64,000 nucleotides of DNA from NCBI GenBank assembly GCA_943788405.1, contig CALSQD010000001.1, forward strand, positions 186,001-250,000, written 5' to 3'. The position numbers and the translations under genes are program-made. Each line of letters opens with the position of its first letter. Position 1 is the first letter of the stretch. Positions 1 through 7,813 of this stretch are shown here, in pieces. The notes under the pieces are model-generated. The model was given only the letters and a program-made list of their open reading frames with translations, was not told the DNA's origin and ran no database searches. Source of the DNA: an uncultured Flavobacteriales bacterium (lineage in GTDB: Bacteria > Bacteroidota > Bacteroidia > Flavobacteriales > BACL11).

Positions 1-182
1 CATACTTCCTGAAACTCTTGATTTGCCTCTTTTGAAATCAAAGGGACTGACTCTACATTTTCCTTACACGCTATCACTAAAGATCCTAAAGTTACTTGGT
101 CAGGACGCAATAAAACAACCCAATAATCATATTCCTTTATTAGACTTCTAGGGTAGTCAAATTTTAAAATAGTCTCATTCAT
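1..182 (-). CDS. HIT-family (Ap4A hydrolase-like) protein, N-terminal part, cut by window edge
   Basis: The minus strand is open from an ATG at 182 to the left edge, so only about 60 N-terminal residues are visible and the stop lies outside. The peptide starts MNETILKFDY and carries WVVLLRPDQVTLGSLVIACK. This resembles the first strands of HIT-domain nucleotide hydrolases, where W-x-V-x-x-R-P-x-Q-x-T-L-G precedes the core. The catalytic HxHxH segment would lie beyond the edge, so activity cannot be judged. The start is 2 bp beyond the stop of the peroxiredoxin gene on the same strand, which suggests co-transcription. The family call is inferred from this short match. Confidence 0.6.
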   Translation of the reverse strand, partial: MNETILKFDYPRSLIKEYDYWVVLLRPDQVTLGSLVIACKENVESVPLISKEANQEFQEV

Positions 183-184
183 AA

Positions 185-631
185 TTAATTGATGATTTGA
201 TCGGTATGCTCTTTCGTTTTCACCTTAGCAATAATATCTTCTATTATTCCATTTTCATCAATAATAAAAGTAGTTCTGTGTATTCCTTTATATTCCTTAC
301 CCATAAATTTTTTGGATCCCCAAACACCATAGGCGTTTAGCACTTCCTTGCTTTCGTCCGAAATAAGTGGAAAAGGTAATTCATGCTTTGCAATAAATTT
401 TTGGTGTCTTTCTGGGCTATCAGCCGAGCAACCTAAAACCACATAACCCTTATCCAAAAGCAATTGATAATTATCCCTCAAATTACATGATTGAACCGTG
501 CAACCTGGAGTCATATCCTTTGGGTAAAAGTACAACACTACCTTTTTTCCTTTAAACTGCTCTAAAGTAATTGCCTTTCCATTTTCATCAATGGAATTTA
601 TTGCTGGGGCTTTGTCTCCTATATTTAGCAT
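185..631 (-). CDS. bcp: Thioredoxin-dependent thiol peroxidase (BCP/PrxQ)
   Basis: A 148-residue cytosolic peroxiredoxin of the BCP/PrxQ class, which reduces hydrogen and organic peroxides using thioredoxin. The AhpC/TSA fold is visible throughout. The peroxidatic Cys is C44 in the P-G-C-T motif, and C49, five residues on, is the usual BCP resolving Cys. The helper residues of the DMTPGCTVQ loop are present. Length is normal for the family. It is transcribed leftward, with the HIT-family gene following after 2 bp. Upstream, an 11-bp inverted repeat separates it from hppD. I saw no TAnnTTTG box directly ahead of it. Confidence 0.95.
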   Translation of the reverse strand: MLNIGDKAPAINSIDENGKAITLEQFKGKKVVLYFYPKDMTPGCTVQSCNLRDNYQLLLDKGYVVLGCSADSPERHQKFIAKHELPFPLISDESKEVLNAYGVWGSKKFMGKEYKGIHRTTFIIDENGIIEDIIAKVKTKEHTDQIIN

Positions 632-653
632 AGTTGTTGGTTGTTAGTTGATA

Positions 654-693
654 GTGGTTTGTAGAATTCAATAATCAAAAAACTACAAACCAC
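654..693. repeat. 11-bp perfect inverted repeat (possible terminator of hppD)
   Basis: GTGGTTTGTAG at 654-664 pairs perfectly with CTACAAACCAC at 683-693 across an 18-nt loop. It lies just downstream of hppD (minus strand) and could fold in that transcript. There is no T-run after the stem on the minus strand, so a classic intrinsic terminator is doubtful. The core ACTACAAACC recurs at 58176-58203, so this may instead be a dispersed intergenic repeat. Confidence 0.55.
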
Positions 694-701
694 AAGCAAT
701 G

Positions 702-1859
702 TTAAAGTGTTCCTCTTCTTTCTTGTTCTGCTTCTATTGATTCAAATAGGGCTTTAAAGTTTCCTTTTCCAAATGATTGCGCTCCTTTTCTTTGGATTAT
801 CTCAAAGAATAAAGTTGGCCTGTCCGTTAATGGTTTTGTAAAGATTTGTAACAAATACCCTTCATCATCTCTATCTACCAAAATTCCATTTTCTTTCAGA
901 ATTGCCATATCCTCAGCAATCTCCCCTACTCTATCCCCTACTGTATCATAGTAAGTTCCTGGCACATATAAAAACTCAACACCTCTTTCTTTCATTGCCG
1001 AAACTGTACTTACAATATCATCAGTTGCCACCGCAACATGCTGAATTCCTGGTCCATCATAAAAATCTAAATATTCTTCAATCTGAGATTTCTTTTTTCC
1101 TTCAGCAGGTTCATTAATTGGGAATTTAATTCTCCCATTTCCATTGGTCATTACTTTACTCATTAAAGCGGTAAACTGAGTAGAAATATCTTTATCATCA
1201 AAAGTAATTAGGTTAGCAAATCCCATAGTTTCATTATAGAATTTCTCCCAGATATTCATTTCATTCCAACCTACATTGGCTACCATATGGTCGATATATT
1301 TTAACCCAACAGGTGCAGGATTATAGTGCGATTCCCACTTTTCAAATCCTGGCATAAAAGTTCCGTTATAGTTTTTACGCTCTACAAATATATGAACGGT
1401 ATCCCCATAAATTTTAATCCCTGATTTTACCACTTCCCCATTTGCATCTTTTTCTGTTCTTGGCTCAAAATAAGATTCAGCACCCCTATTTGTTGTTTCT
1501 TCCCAAGCTGATTTAGCATCATCCACCCAAAGAGCAACAACTTTTACTCCATCACCATGTTTTTGAATATGATCAAAAATCTCATTATCTTCTCCTGGCA
1601 TAGGTGTAGTAAAAACTAATCTGATTTTATCTTGCACCACAACATAAGAAGTTCTATCAGTAACTCCAGTCTCTAAACCTGCATAGGCTAAAGATTGAAA
1701 CCCTAGAGCTGTTTTGTAATAATGTGCTGCTTGTTTTGCATTTCCCACATAATATTCTACATAATCTGTCCCCAATAAAGGCAAAAAATCTTGAGCATCA
1801 GGGAATATCTTTTCTAGTGAATATCTAGTATTATTTATTTTTGTTAAGTCGTCTCTCAT
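702..1859 (-). CDS. hppD: 4-hydroxyphenylpyruvate dioxygenase
   Basis: A 385-residue vicinal-oxygen-chelate enzyme that turns 4-hydroxyphenylpyruvate plus O2 into homogentisate, the second step of tyrosine breakdown. Two VOC halves are visible. The three Fe(II) ligands fall where expected: H191 in Y-I-D-H-M, H274 in G-I-Q-H-V-A, and E353 in F-F-E-I-I-Q-R. The conserved C-terminal G-F-G-like segment appears as S-F-G-K-G-N-F-K-A-L-F. Length fits bacterial HPPD. It starts only 9 bp after the hmgA stop on the same strand, so the two are almost certainly one operon driven from the hmgA promoter. Confidence 0.97.
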   Translation of the reverse strand: MRDDLTKINNTRYSLEKIFPDAQDFLPLLGTDYVEYYVGNAKQAAHYYKTALGFQSLAYAGLETGVTDRTSYVVVQDKIRLVFTTPMPGEDNEIFDHIQKHGDGVKVVALWVDDAKSAWEETTNRGAESYFEPRTEKDANGEVVKSGIKIYGDTVHIFVERKNYNGTFMPGFEKWESHYNPAPVGLKYIDHMVANVGWNEMNIWEKFYNETMGFANLITFDDKDISTQFTALMSKVMTNGNGRIKFPINEPAEGKKKSQIEEYLDFYDGPGIQHVAVATDDIVSTVSAMKERGVEFLYVPGTYYDTVGDRVGEIAEDMAILKENGILVDRDDEGYLLQIFTKPLTDRPTLFFEIIQRKGAQSFGKGNFKALFESIEAEQERRGTL

Positions 1860-1868
1860 AATATTTTT

Positions 1869-3029
1869 TTAGTTTTCTATCCAGGATTTGTGATACACAC
1901 CATCCGAAAGTTCAATAGCTGCTTTTGTTAATTTTAGTGGAGCAAAGGTATCTACCATTACTGCCAATTCATCTGTTTTAGTCTCTCCTATACTTCTTTC
2001 CATTGCTCCTGGGTGTGGCCCGTGTGGAATCCCAGCAGGATGCAAAGAAATATATCCTTGATCAACATGATTTCTACTCATAAAATCTCCATCTACATAA
2101 TACAACACCTCATCCGAATCAATATTAGAATGGTTGTATGGTGCAGGAATAGACTCAGGATGATAATCATACAATCTTGGTACAAAAGAACAAATTACAA
2201 ATGCAGAAGTTTCAAAAGTTTGATGTACCGGTGGTGGCTGATGTACCCTTCCTGTTATTGGCTCAAAATCATGAATAGAAAATGCGTAAGGATAGTTATA
2301 TCCATCCCAACCTACCACACCAAAAGGATGTGCTGCATAAGTGTATTCATGAATCATTTGTTCCTTTTTAATTTTAACAACAAAATCTCCTAACTCATCA
2401 TGTGTTTCTAATTCTTCAGGAGCTCTCATATCTCTCTCACAAAAAGGGGAATGCTCTAACATTTGTCCGAAATGATTTCTGTACCTTTTAGGCGTATAAA
2501 CGGGAGTGTATGATTCTACAATAAACAATCTGTTTTCAGCAGAATCAAACTTCATTGTATAAATCATTCCTCTAGGAATTACTAAGTAATCCCCTTCTTT
2601 AAACTTTATATTTCCTACAAACGATCTTAGTGTTCCTGTGCCTTTATGAACAAAAATTACTTCATCTCCATCCGTGTTTTTATAAAAATAATCTTCCTCC
2701 AAATTAGTTGGAGCTGAAAGTAAAATATTCAAATCATTATTTATCATAATAGAGATTCTACTTTCTAAATGATCTGCAACTTTTGGCGCTTCAAATCCAT
2801 TTAACATATAGGATTTTAAGTTTTTTTCTACTGCAATTTCTGGTGCAACAGAGTATCCTTCTTTAATATTCTTAACCATTGTTGGTCGGTGCAGATGATA
2901 CAATAAAGAGGACATCCCATCAAAACCAATTGTCCCAAACAACTCTTCATAATGGATGTTTCCATCTTCTTTTCGGAAAGTAGTATGCCTTTTATGAGGC
3001 ATTTTTCCTAATTTATGATATCTTGGCAT
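1869..3029 (-). CDS. hmgA: Homogentisate 1,2-dioxygenase
   Basis: A 386-residue cupin-fold dioxygenase that opens the homogentisate ring to maleylacetoacetate. The iron-binding region near the C-terminus reads HPAGIPHGPHPGAME, matching the His/Glu ligand cluster of the family, and the PPPVHQTFE segment precedes it. I chose the ATG at 3029 (protein start MPRYHKLGKMPHK). An in-frame ATG at 3065 would add 12 unlikely residues and would lie upstream of the promoter box at 3045-3052. hppD follows after 9 bp. The divergent FAH-family gene starts at 3123, so the pathway genes share one intergenic control region. Confidence 0.96.
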   Translation of the reverse strand: MPRYHKLGKMPHKRHTTFRKEDGNIHYEELFGTIGFDGMSSLLYHLHRPTMVKNIKEGYSVAPEIAVEKNLKSYMLNGFEAPKVADHLESRISIMINNDLNILLSAPTNLEEDYFYKNTDGDEVIFVHKGTGTLRSFVGNIKFKEGDYLVIPRGMIYTMKFDSAENRLFIVESYTPVYTPKRYRNHFGQMLEHSPFCERDMRAPEELETHDELGDFVVKIKKEQMIHEYTYAAHPFGVVGWDGYNYPYAFSIHDFEPITGRVHQPPPVHQTFETSAFVICSFVPRLYDYHPESIPAPYNHSNIDSDEVLYYVDGDFMSRNHVDQGYISLHPAGIPHGPHPGAMERSIGETKTDELAVMVDTFAPLKLTKAAIELSDGVYHKSWIEN

Positions 3030-3044
3030 ATTGTTATTTTTATG

Positions 3045-3052
3045 CAAATATA
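3045..3052 (-). promoter_or_regulatory. TAnnTTTG promoter box of hmgA-hppD
   Basis: On the minus strand the sequence reads TATATTTG followed by C, a perfect match to the Bacteroidota -7 element TAnnTTTG. It ends 15 nt before the hmgA ATG. No clear -33 TTG element is visible. Confidence 0.6.
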
Positions 3053-3105
3053 AGATATAAAACATAAACTAAGCACGATTTATATCATCCCTAAAATAAA
3101 AATGA

Positions 3106-3113
3106 TAATTTTG
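3106..3113 (+). promoter_or_regulatory. TAnnTTTG promoter box of the FAH-flavin reductase-sodB operon
   Basis: TAATTTTG followed by C, ending 9 nt before the ATG at 3123. The implied transcript has almost no leader. The divergent hmgA box lies 53 bp away. Confidence 0.6.
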
Positions 3114-3122
3114 CCTTACTAA

Positions 3123-4100
3123 ATGAAACTACTTACTTACAAAATAACTAATTTAGAAACCAATCAGATTGGGGTACTGCAAAACCAGCAAGTATATAAC
3201 CTAAATAATTGTTTTGGAAACATCAGTCTAATTGATTTAGTACAACTAGAAAACTATCAAGATAAAGTAGCTTCTTTTATTTGCAATGAAGATTGTTTAA
3301 AACACGATATTGAAGATATTACCGTTTTAGCTACTACCCCAAAACCTACTTCTTTTAGGGACGCTTATGCTTTTAGGCAACATGTAGCAACCTCTCGTGA
3401 AAATAGAGGAGTAGATATGATTCCCGAGTTTGATGAGTTTCCGGTATTTTATTTTTCTAACCACAATGCTATGTTTGCTGATGGAGAAGAAATTGAATTA
3501 ATGCCCGACCATTTCCACAGATTAGATTATGAATTAGAATTTGCTATTGTAATCGGTAAAGGAGGAAAAAATATATTATCCAAAGATGCAGACAAACACA
3601 TTGCTGGATTTTGCATACTAAATGATATAAGTGCCAGAAGATTGCAAATGGAAGAAATGAAACTAAACTTAGGGCCGGCAAAAGGAAAAGATTTTGCGAA
3701 TGTTATTGGACCTTACTTAGTTACTCCTGATGAATTAGAAAGTAACAGTATAGACACTCCTTTTGGAAAAAAATACGATTTACAAATGAGCTGTTATGTA
3801 AATGGAGAATTATTATCAAAAGGAAATGCAAAGGATATGAATTGGACTTTTGCGGAAATAATTGAACGAGCATCTTATGGAGTAGAGCTTTTCCCTGGAG
3901 ATGTAATTGGTTCAGGAACGGTAGGAACAGGGTGTTTATTAGAATTAAACGGAACAGGGAAAAGAGCAAATCCTGATTATAAAGAAAGATGGATACAAGC
4001 AGGAGATGAAATTGAAATGCAGATTGAAGGACTTGGTAAAATCACTAATAAAATAGTAAAATCTGAAAGTAATCATTCCTTATTAAAACTTAAAAAATGA
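3123..4100 (+). CDS. Fumarylacetoacetate hydrolase family protein
   Basis: A 325-residue FAH-fold hydrolase. In this locus it most likely cleaves fumarylacetoacetate (or maleylacetoacetate) to fumarate and acetoacetate, the last step after HmgA. The metal-binding acidic motif is visible in L-D-Y-E-L-E-F-A around residue 140, followed by N-D-I-S-A-R and the GPAKGKDF loop. The glycine-rich GSGTVGTGCLLE segment near residue 265 is also typical. Length fits bacterial FAH-family proteins. Its stop overlaps the next start (ATGA), which implies translational coupling. The exact substrate is inferred from context, because the family also has other diketone substrates. Confidence 0.9.
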   Translation: MKLLTYKITNLETNQIGVLQNQQVYNLNNCFGNISLIDLVQLENYQDKVASFICNEDCLKHDIEDITVLATTPKPTSFRDAYAFRQHVATSRENRGVDMIPEFDEFPVFYFSNHNAMFADGEEIELMPDHFHRLDYELEFAIVIGKGGKNILSKDADKHIAGFCILNDISARRLQMEEMKLNLGPAKGKDFANVIGPYLVTPDELESNSIDTPFGKKYDLQMSCYVNGELLSKGNAKDMNWTFAEIIERASYGVELFPGDVIGSGTVGTGCLLELNGTGKRANPDYKERWIQAGDEIEMQIEGLGKITNKIVKSESNHSLLKLKK

Positions 4101-4936
4101 TTAAAACAATAGATGTAAAATCCGGAGAAACTGCTGGTTTATACCAATATTTATCGGCTGCAGTTAGCCCAAGGCCAATTGCTTTTGTAAGCACTATTGA
4201 TGCAGATGGGAATAAAAACTTAAGTCCTTTTTCCTTTTTTAATGTATTCTCGGTAAATCCTCCTATTTTAGTTTTTTCACCTGTGAGGAGAGTGAGAAAT
4301 AACACTTCAAAACATACTTTAGATAATGTTCATCATGTAAAAGAATGTGTTATTTCCCTAGTTACAGAAAATATTGCACAACAAGTTTCTTTATCTTCAT
4401 GCGATTTTGATGCAGAAACAAACGAATTTGAGAAAGCAGGTTTTACTGAGGTAAAATCGGATATAGTTGCTCCATCAAGAGTTAAGGAATCTCCAATAAA
4501 TTTTGAATGTAAGGTAACCGATATTATTACCCTAGGGGAAGAGGGAGGTGCTGGGAGTTTGGTATTATGTGAGGTATTAAAAATGCACATTGATGAAGAT
4601 GTATTAGATGAAAATAATGCTATTGACCCTTTTAAATTAAACATAGTAAGCCGATTGGGAGCAAATTGGTACGGAAAAACAACTAAGGAATCTCTTTATG
4701 AAATTGCAAAACCTATCTCCAGAATGGGAATGGGAATAGATAAACTACCTCAAGAGATTAGAAATTCTGAAATATTAACTGGAAATGAACTAGCAATTTT
4801 AGCTTCTGCAGAAAATATTCCAGAGAAAAAAGAGTTTAGTTTACGAGAAGAAAAACATATAACAGAAAAACATATATTAGCCAAAGAATTTTTAAGCCAA
4901 GGAAAAGCTGAAGACGCTTGGCAAATATTATTATAA
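4097..4936 (+). CDS. Flavin reductase-like FMN-binding protein
   Basis: A 279-residue protein with a flavin-reductase-like split-barrel domain over roughly residues 8-200. The S-P-R-P-I-A-F-V-S-T motif and N-L-S-P-F-S-F-F-N are typical of FMN binding in this family. The C-terminal 70 residues are charged and helical and I do not recognise them. Its start overlaps the stop of the FAH-family gene by 4 bp, and sodB follows after 21 bp, so it sits inside the tyrosine-catabolism operon. It could supply reduced flavin or act on a pathway intermediate; the role is not known from the sequence. Confidence 0.85.
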   Translation: MIKTIDVKSGETAGLYQYLSAAVSPRPIAFVSTIDADGNKNLSPFSFFNVFSVNPPILVFSPVRRVRNNTSKHTLDNVHHVKECVISLVTENIAQQVSLSSCDFDAETNEFEKAGFTEVKSDIVAPSRVKESPINFECKVTDIITLGEEGGAGSLVLCEVLKMHIDEDVLDENNAIDPFKLNIVSRLGANWYGKTTKESLYEIAKPISRMGMGIDKLPQEIRNSEILTGNELAILASAENIPEKKEFSLREEKHITEKHILAKEFLSQGKAEDAWQILL

Positions 4937-4957
4937 ACAATTAAAAAACAGAAAATT

Positions 4958-5557
4958 ATGTCATTTGAATTACCAAAATTACCATACGCTTATGATGCGT
5001 TAGAACCACATATTGATGCTAGAACTATGGAAATTCACCATAGCAAACACCATAACGGCTATACTAACAACTTAAATAATGCAATTGCAGGAACTGATTT
5101 AGAAGGGAAATCTATTGAAGAAATCTGTGCTACACCAGGATTAAGTGGAGGAGCAAGAAACAATGGAGGAGGGTACTTTAACCACTGCTTATTCTGGAAC
5201 ATTATGAGTCCAAATGGAGGTGGGAATCCTACAGGAGCAATTGCAGATGCAATTAATGAGGCGTTTGGTTCTTTTGAAGAATTTAAAAATACTTTCTCAG
5301 CTGCAGCCGGAACAAGATTCGGATCAGGATGGGCTTGGTTAGGAGTAAAAGATGGAAAATTAAAAGTATCATCAACTGCAAATCAGGATAATCCATTAAT
5401 GGATGACCAATGTGGTTGTACTCCTGTATTATGTTTAGATGTTTGGGAACATGCTTACTACCTAAACTACCAAAACAGAAGACCAGATTATATAAATGCA
5501 TTTTTCAATGTAATCAACTGGGAGGAAGTTAATAATAGATATCAAGCCGCTTTATAA
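4958..5557 (+). CDS. sodB: Superoxide dismutase (Fe/Mn family)
   Basis: A 199-residue cytosolic Fe/Mn superoxide dismutase. Metal ligands are visible: H27 in E-I-H-H-S-K-H-H, the second His in Y-F-N-H-C-L-F-W, and the D-x-W-E-H-A-Y-Y signature with Asp and His ligands. The N-R-R-P-D-Y end motif is intact and length is normal. It is the third gene of the rightward tyrosine-catabolism operon, 21 bp after the flavin reductase gene. That fits protection from superoxide made during oxygenase chemistry (inference). Whether iron or manganese is used cannot be decided here. Confidence 0.96.
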   Translation: MSFELPKLPYAYDALEPHIDARTMEIHHSKHHNGYTNNLNNAIAGTDLEGKSIEEICATPGLSGGARNNGGGYFNHCLFWNIMSPNGGGNPTGAIADAINEAFGSFEEFKNTFSAAAGTRFGSGWAWLGVKDGKLKVSSTANQDNPLMDDQCGCTPVLCLDVWEHAYYLNYQNRRPDYINAFFNVINWEEVNNRYQAAL

Positions 5558-5565
5558 TATTTTTA

Positions 5566-5573
5566 TAAATTTG
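5566..5573 (+). promoter_or_regulatory. TAnnTTTG promoter box of the exbB operon
   Basis: TAAATTTG followed by CC, ending 38 nt before the exbB ATG. It starts 9 bp after the sodB stop, so the exb cluster has its own promoter with a longer leader than most genes here. That leader holds a direct repeat. Confidence 0.55.
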
Positions 5574-5575
5574 CC

Positions 5576-5605
5576 ACACTAAAATTTAATTACACTAAAA
5601 TTTAA
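5576..5605 (+). repeat. Two 14-bp direct repeats in the exbB leader
   Basis: ACACTAAAATTTAA occurs at 5576-5589 and again at 5592-5605, a 16-bp period. Both copies lie between the promoter box at 5566-5573 and the ATG at 5612, so they fall at or just after the predicted transcription start. Confidence 0.7.
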
Positions 5606-5611
5606 ACAAAA

Positions 5612-6418
5612 ATGAAAAACAAATTTGCCTTAATCGCCCTTTTAGGATTATTCCTTGCTGGGACTTACACAGTTTATGCTCAAGATTCAAATGATACTGT
5701 TGCAACTGAACAAGTAGTAGATACTGCTGTAGTAGCTGAAGAAGCTCCTGCTGAAGTTGTTGAAACTGTTGAAGAAGCTCCTGCAGAGGAAGCATCTTTT
5801 CACCAAATTATTAAACAAAAATTTATTGAAGGAGGACCTGGATTTATGGGGATTGTATTGTTATGTTTAATCCTAGGATTAGCTTTAGCAATTGAAAGAA
5901 TCATCTATTTAAACATGGCAACTACTGATACTGATAAATTATTAAATGATGTTGAAGGCGCTTTACAATCAGGTGGTGTTGATGCTGCTAAAGAGGTTTG
6001 TAGAAATACAAAAGGACCTGTTGCTTCTATCTTTTATCAAGGTTTAGAGCGTTCAGGTGAAGGAGTTGATATGGTTGAAAAATCTATCGTTTCTTACGGT
6101 TCAGTTCAAATGGGACTTTTAGAAAAAGGATTATCTTGGATTTCATTATTTATTGCTCTTGCACCTATGCTTGGGTTTATGGGAACTGTAATTGGTATGA
6201 TTGGAGCATTTGATGCTATTGAAGCTGCTGGAGATATTTCTCCATCATTAGTAGCTGGTGGTATTAAGGTTGCACTTTTAACGACTGTATTTGGTCTTAT
6301 TGTAGCAATGATTCTTCAAATTTTTTACAACTACTTAATTGCAAAGGTTGATTCAATTGTTAACTCAATGGAAGATGCTTCTATCTCATTAATTGACTTA
6401 TTGGTTAAAAACAAATAA
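5612..6418 (+). CDS. exbB: MotA/TolQ/ExbB proton-channel family protein with signal peptide
   Basis: A 268-residue inner-membrane protein of the ExbB/TolQ family, the proton channel that energises TonB-dependent transport or gliding-type machinery. A signal peptide (residues 1-24, ending V-Y-A-Q) and a periplasmic Glu/Ala/Pro-rich stretch (about 25-65) precede the first membrane helix. This long N-terminal extension is common in Bacteroidota. The core has helices around 75-95, 165-195 and 205-235, with the conserved L-L-T-T-V-F-G-L segment. It is followed by a small membrane protein and two ExbD proteins, all nearly touching, which indicates one complex. Confidence 0.93.
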   Translation: MKNKFALIALLGLFLAGTYTVYAQDSNDTVATEQVVDTAVVAEEAPAEVVETVEEAPAEEASFHQIIKQKFIEGGPGFMGIVLLCLILGLALAIERIIYLNMATTDTDKLLNDVEGALQSGGVDAAKEVCRNTKGPVASIFYQGLERSGEGVDMVEKSIVSYGSVQMGLLEKGLSWISLFIALAPMLGFMGTVIGMIGAFDAIEAAGDISPSLVAGGIKVALLTTVFGLIVAMILQIFYNYLIAKVDSIVNSMEDASISLIDLLVKNK

Positions 6419-6420
6419 TC

Positions 6421-6750
6421 ATGGATAGTTTAATTAATATAGGAATTATACTAACTTACTTAATGGTTGCTTTTGCAGCATTAGCTGCAGTTGGTTTTGG
6501 TATCAAAAAAATGATGCAAAAAACGAACAATGCAAAAAAGACATTAACTACCATAGGAGGGCTTTTACTTATTATTCTTATCTCTTACCTTATGGCTTCT
6601 GATGAAGTATTAGGTTCGTACGAAAAACATGAGATTACAGCTTCAACTGCTAAGCAAGTAGGAATGGGATTAACAACATTCTACATACTTGCAATTGGTG
6701 CAATTGGTGCAGTATTATATGCTGAATTATCAAAAGTATTTTCTAAATAA
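6421..6750 (+). CDS. Small three-helix membrane protein between exbB and exbD
   Basis: A 109-residue protein I do not recognise by family. Three hydrophobic segments are visible near residues 5-27, 42-60 and 82-103, with a short basic loop (K-K-M-M-Q-K-T) after the first. It begins 2 bp after the exbB stop, and its TAA overlaps the next ATG by one base (TAATG). The placement argues for a subunit or assembly factor of the ExbB/ExbD motor (inference). No catalytic or metal-binding motif is seen. Confidence 0.8.
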   Translation: MDSLINIGIILTYLMVAFAALAAVGFGIKKMMQKTNNAKKTLTTIGGLLLIILISYLMASDEVLGSYEKHEITASTAKQVGMGLTTFYILAIGAIGAVLYAELSKVFSK

Positions 6751-7301
6751 TGGCTAGTACAAGAAGAGGGTTACCCGAAATTAATGCAGGATCAATGGCA
6801 GATATTGCCTTCTTGCTGCTTATCTTTTTCTTGGTAACTACAACTATGGATGTTGATACGGGTATTGCTCGTAAATTACCTCCAATGCCTGAAGAAGAGT
6901 TGCAAGAAGATGATTCTCAAATTCATGCTAAGAATATTTATGTAGTTTTGATTAATGCTAACAATCAGCTATTGGTTGAGGGAGAATTAATGGATATTTC
7001 ACAACTTAGAGATGGTGCTAAGGATTTCATTAACAATAACGGAAGAGATCCTAATTCATCTGAAAATCCTGAAAAAGCAATTATCTCATTACAGAATGAT
7101 AGAGGAACTGAGTACATGACTTATATTCGTGTGCAAAATGAACTTGCTGCCGCTTATAATGAATTAAGAAATAAAGCTTCATTAAATAAATTTGGAGAGC
7201 GTTATGCTGATTTAAACAAGACACAAAAGAAAGAAATCAGAAAAATGTACCCTCAAAAAATATCAGAAGCCGAACCTAAAAACATAGGAGGAAATGAGTA
7301 A
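6750..7301 (+). CDS. exbD: ExbD/TolR biopolymer transport protein, first copy
   Basis: A 183-residue single-pass inner-membrane protein. The membrane helix (about residues 16-37) carries the conserved proton-path Asp, D18 in M-A-D-I-A-F. A periplasmic domain follows, with extra charged C-terminal residues beyond the usual 140. The TAATG junction at 6748-6752 couples it to the gene before. It overlaps the second exbD by 8 bp. Confidence 0.93.
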   Translation: MASTRRGLPEINAGSMADIAFLLLIFFLVTTTMDVDTGIARKLPPMPEEELQEDDSQIHAKNIYVVLINANNQLLVEGELMDISQLRDGAKDFINNNGRDPNSSENPEKAIISLQNDRGTEYMTYIRVQNELAAAYNELRNKASLNKFGERYADLNKTQKKEIRKMYPQKISEAEPKNIGGNE

Positions 7302-7761
7302 ATTCAGAAAAGACGGAAAAAAAGGAATGCCAGCTATATCAACTGCATCCTTACCAGATATTGTATTTATGTTACTTTTCTTTTTTATGGTAACTACAGT
7401 AATGCGTGAAACAACTTTATTTGTTAGTGTTGTAACACCAAAAGCTACTGAGATAAAGAAGATGGAAAAGAAATCATTAGTGAGCTATATTTACATTGGT
7501 TCACCAATTAAAAGAATGCAAGCTTCTTATGGTAGTGCTGCTCGTATTCAATTGAATGATGCTTTTGCTGAGGTAGGCGAAATACAAGAATTTATTGCAA
7601 CTGAGCGTGAGGCTAGAGATGAGAAAGAAATTCCTTATATGACTACATCTATCAAGGCAGATGAGACTGTGAAAATGGGAATTATTTCTGATGTAAAGCA
7701 AGAACTTAGAAAAGCAAATGCACTTAAAATTAATTACTCTACCCGAAAAGGAGACTACTAG
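7294..7761 (+). CDS. exbD: ExbD/TolR biopolymer transport protein, second copy
   Basis: A 155-residue second ExbD. The membrane helix begins near residue 20, and the conserved Asp is D22 in L-P-D-I-V-F. Its sequence is clearly diverged from the first copy, especially in the periplasmic part, so the two probably form a heteromeric set as in other Bacteroidota clusters with paired ExbD. It is the last gene of the operon; a strong intrinsic terminator follows 25 bp later. Confidence 0.92.
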   Translation: MSKFRKDGKKGMPAISTASLPDIVFMLLFFFMVTTVMRETTLFVSVVTPKATEIKKMEKKSLVSYIYIGSPIKRMQASYGSAARIQLNDAFAEVGEIQEFIATEREARDEKEIPYMTTSIKADETVKMGIISDVKQELRKANALKINYSTRKGDY

Positions 7762-7786
7762 TTTTAGACATTAGATTATAGAAATG

Positions 7787-7813
7787 AGGCTGATATTTTA
7801 TCAGCCTTTTTTT
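7787..7813 (+). terminator. Intrinsic terminator of the exb operon
   Basis: AGGCTGATA (7787-7795) pairs perfectly with TATCAGCCT (7799-7807) around a TTT loop, and the run of seven T ends at 7813. The stop codon of the convergent CPBP gene (7801-7803) lies inside this stem, so the two 3' ends overlap. Confidence 0.9.

Noticed and set aside
4333-4644. Minus-strand open frame of 103 codons
   Set aside because: It is a shadow of the flavin reductase gene, with no recognisable domain or start context.
5595-5795. Gln/Leu-rich minus-strand frame
   Set aside because: It is the complement of the Glu/Ala/Pro-rich exbB extension. Low complexity explains its openness.
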